In this document: positions 23,225 through 24,452 of the stretch, piece after piece
Numbering within the stretch: the first letter of the stretch is position 1
How the letters are laid out: every line of letters starts with the position of its first letter
From: a virus
Length of the DNA: 24,452 bases
IMG/VR virus record: IMGVR_UViG_3300030106_001262
Span: 1 to 24,452 of that record
Strand: one strand, 5' to 3'
Program-made: the position numbers and the translations under genes
Notes under the pieces: generated by a model
What the model was told of the DNA's origin: nothing
The model's database searches: none
The model's input: only the letters and a program-made list of their open reading frames with translations

Positions 23225-23982
23225 TGCACAAAGTACATTTTGGTAATATAGATAAAATAACTAAATTTAGTTATAATGCTACTAATGATGGAGTTGATGA
23301 AGTAGGAGGAGAATTAAATTTTACTGATTTTACTTCTTTAACAGAATGTCAAATTCAATATAGTAAATTAGATACTCTTAACTTTCTTACTACTTTTATG
23401 GATTCTACAGGTAATAATACAATAGAAAAATTAAGTTGTACTCGTAACGATTTTTATAATATAGAACTTCCTTCTACTATACCTAATTATACTAGTTTAA
23501 CTAATATAAATTTAAGTAACTCAGGAATAAAAGGAACTCTTTTTGATATAAATTATCTTACTTCTTTAAAGACTCTTAGATTAGAAGGTAATATTTGGGG
23601 AGGTTTTGAAGGAGCTAGTAGTTGGAGAGGAAAGTTATTAACTAGGCATAGTATAGCTACTACTAGATTTGACCTTGGAACAACAGGATATACAGGACTA
23701 ACTGCAGTAGCTTCAGGATTTCAAATCCCTGATACTTTAGAACAACTACATTTAAATATGAATGGTTTTGACCAAACTGCATGTCAAACAATATTAGAAG
23801 CTTGTGTTAATCAAGACTCAATAGCAGGTAATTATAGTTTAACTACTGTTAATTTAAGCGACCAAGCTAATGGAGGAAATACTTTAAATACTGCTGCTAA
23901 TACAGCAAAAACGGAATTAGAATCTAGAGGAACGACAGTATTAATTGGAAATAAAACAACAGGAGACGGAGTTCTTATATGA
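23224..23982 (+). CDS. leucine-rich-repeat-like protein
   Basis: 252 aa without a signal peptide or membrane segment. The central part has LRR-type spacing: IEKLSCTRNDFYNIEL, then YTSLTNINLSNSGIKGTL and LTSLKTLRLEGNIWGG (about residues 64-136), with a further unit PDTLEQLHLNMNGFD (about 174-188) after a non-repeat insert. The C-terminal part (QTILEACVNQ ... LTTVNLSDQANGG ... TELESRGTTVLIG) looks like a capping segment. LRR surfaces usually bind proteins, so a role in host recognition, as a fibre-associated adhesin, or in interaction with a host protein is possible. The location between lysis-type membrane proteins gives no direct clue. It is joined to both neighbours by 1-nt and 4-nt overlaps, so it is an integral part of the operon. 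LRR identity is moderate; function is unknown. Confidence 0.7.
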   Translation: MHKVHFGNIDKITKFSYNATNDGVDEVGGELNFTDFTSLTECQIQYSKLDTLNFLTTFMDSTGNNTIEKLSCTRNDFYNIELPSTIPNYTSLTNINLSNSGIKGTLFDINYLTSLKTLRLEGNIWGGFEGASSWRGKLLTRHSIATTRFDLGTTGYTGLTAVASGFQIPDTLEQLHLNMNGFDQTACQTILEACVNQDSIAGNYSLTTVNLSDQANGGNTLNTAANTAKTELESRGTTVLIGNKTTGDGVLI

Positions 23983-24404
23983 GTATGGAATTAATAGCAA
24001 TGCTAGGAGGGTCATTAAGTGGCTTTGTAATGAAACTTATAGCAGCACAAATGCAATCACAAGCACAACAATTAGAAGGAATGTTAAAAAAACAAGGTAT
24101 AGCAGACGATTCTGCTGATAGAGCAGCAGCTAGAACTGGTAATGCAGGAGTTATAGTAAGAAGAACTATAGCTTTATGTACATTATTTGCAGTAATCTTT
24201 GCTCCTTTTATACTAGCTTTCTTTAATGAACCAGTAACTATAGAAGCTAATAGAGCTGGAGGAATAGTAGGATTTCTTTTTGGAGATATGTTCTCTAAAG
24301 GAAATGGTTGGATAGAGTTAAATGGATACGTTCTATTACCTGAGGTAAGACAAACAATGTTAGCTCTTGTAGGTTTTTATTTTGGTTCATCTCAGGTTAA
24401 ATAA
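23979..24404 (+). CDS. multi-pass membrane protein, putative holin
   Basis: 141 aa. The amphipathic N-terminus (MELIAMLGGSLSGFVMKLIA) and a charged stretch (about 26-56) precede a strong membrane segment (TIALCTLFAVIFAPFILAFF, about 63-82), a second shorter one (AGGIVGFLFGDMF, about 92-104) and a C-terminal one (TMLALVGFYFGSSQ, about 126-139). From memory this family is widespread in marine phages and is usually labelled a holin of three transmembrane segments or an unknown membrane protein. GGAG at 23968-23971 lies 7 nt before the ATG at 23979, which overlaps the LRR stop as ATGA. With the 50-aa peptide upstream there are two holin candidates in the window. Confidence 0.75.
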   Translation: MSMELIAMLGGSLSGFVMKLIAAQMQSQAQQLEGMLKKQGIADDSADRAAARTGNAGVIVRRTIALCTLFAVIFAPFILAFFNEPVTIEANRAGGIVGFLFGDMFSKGNGWIELNGYVLLPEVRQTMLALVGFYFGSSQVK

Positions 24405-24415
24405 GGATAAATATA

Positions 24416-24452
24416 ATGTTAATAATAAACCCTGAAACTTCAGCAGTAAGTA
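24416..24452 (+). CDS. start of a further gene (partial, cut by the window end)
   Basis: ATG at 24416 follows AAGGA (24403-24407) with 8 nt spacing and opens a frame MLIINPETSAVS that continues past the window edge. Only 12 codons are visible, so no function can be given. By T7 order the large terminase subunit would be expected near here, but nothing in these residues confirms it. Confidence 0.55.
   Translation, partial: MLIINPETSAVS

Noticed and set aside
22951-23238. Minus-strand open frame of 95 codons with hydrophobic stretches
   Set aside because: The hydrophobicity comes from reading Lys codons in reverse (AAA/AAG become TTT/CTT). The + strand gene here has a known family pattern.
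1-24452. CRISPR arrays, tRNA or rRNA genes, insertion sequences, integrase or repressor genes
   Set aside because: None seen. Genes are packed on one strand with almost no space left, and no regularly spaced repeats were found by eye.

Overview
This window is the middle-to-late part of a lytic, T7-like podovirus genome (Autographiviridae-type gene order), strongly AT-rich (roughly 30% GC by eye, not counted). The base composition, the mostly AGA arginine codons, and several small genes typical of marine phages suggest a marine phage, plausibly one infecting SAR11/Pelagibacter. That host is inferred. All genes lie on the + strand and are tightly packed, with overlaps of 1-20 nt or very short gaps. 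The phage RNA polymerase, the primase part of the helicase and the large terminase are not in the window, apart from a 59-codon 3' end of the helicase gene.

Replication module (1-3097): 3' end of the T7 gp4-like primase/helicase, a family A DNA polymerase with 3'-5' exonuclease domain, a small zinc-ribbon protein, a small basic protein and a T7 gp6-like 5'-3' exonuclease. A 189-nt gap (3098-3286) then holds two strong terminator-type hairpins and a short inverted repeat. It is the boundary between replication and morphogenesis genes.

Head module (3287-7367): an unrecognised 74-aa protein, a gp6.7-like virion protein, the portal (gp8), scaffold (gp9) and major capsid protein (gp10). A 118-nt leader before the capsid gene carries a stem-loop, a direct repeat and a TTGACA promoter-like element. 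A terminator follows the capsid gene, at the place of T7 T-phi. The capsid gene has visibly different codon usage from its neighbours.

Tail and ejection module (7391-22153): tail adaptor (gp11), a giant 1546-aa tail nozzle (gp12) with lectin-like modules inserted before its conserved C-terminus, a chimeric tail fibre (gp17 N-terminus plus collar-like C-terminus) moved up next to the nozzle gene, a gp13-like protein, and internal virion proteins gp14-, gp15- and gp16-like. A separate LysM plus lysozyme gene sits between gp15 and gp16, and probably supplies the wall-cutting function that T7 carries at the gp16 N-terminus.

Packaging/lysis and accessory end (22146-24452): gp18-like small terminase, a 50-aa holin-like peptide, a membrane-anchored coiled-coil protein (spanin- or holin-like), two very basic small proteins, a leucine-rich-repeat-like protein, a second multi-pass holin-like membrane protein, and the first 12 codons of a further gene. 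The most unusual features are the expanded nozzle protein, the stand-alone virion lysozyme, the relocated fibre, the LRR protein in the lysis/packaging region, and a terminator hairpin that contains the ribosome binding site of the next gene.
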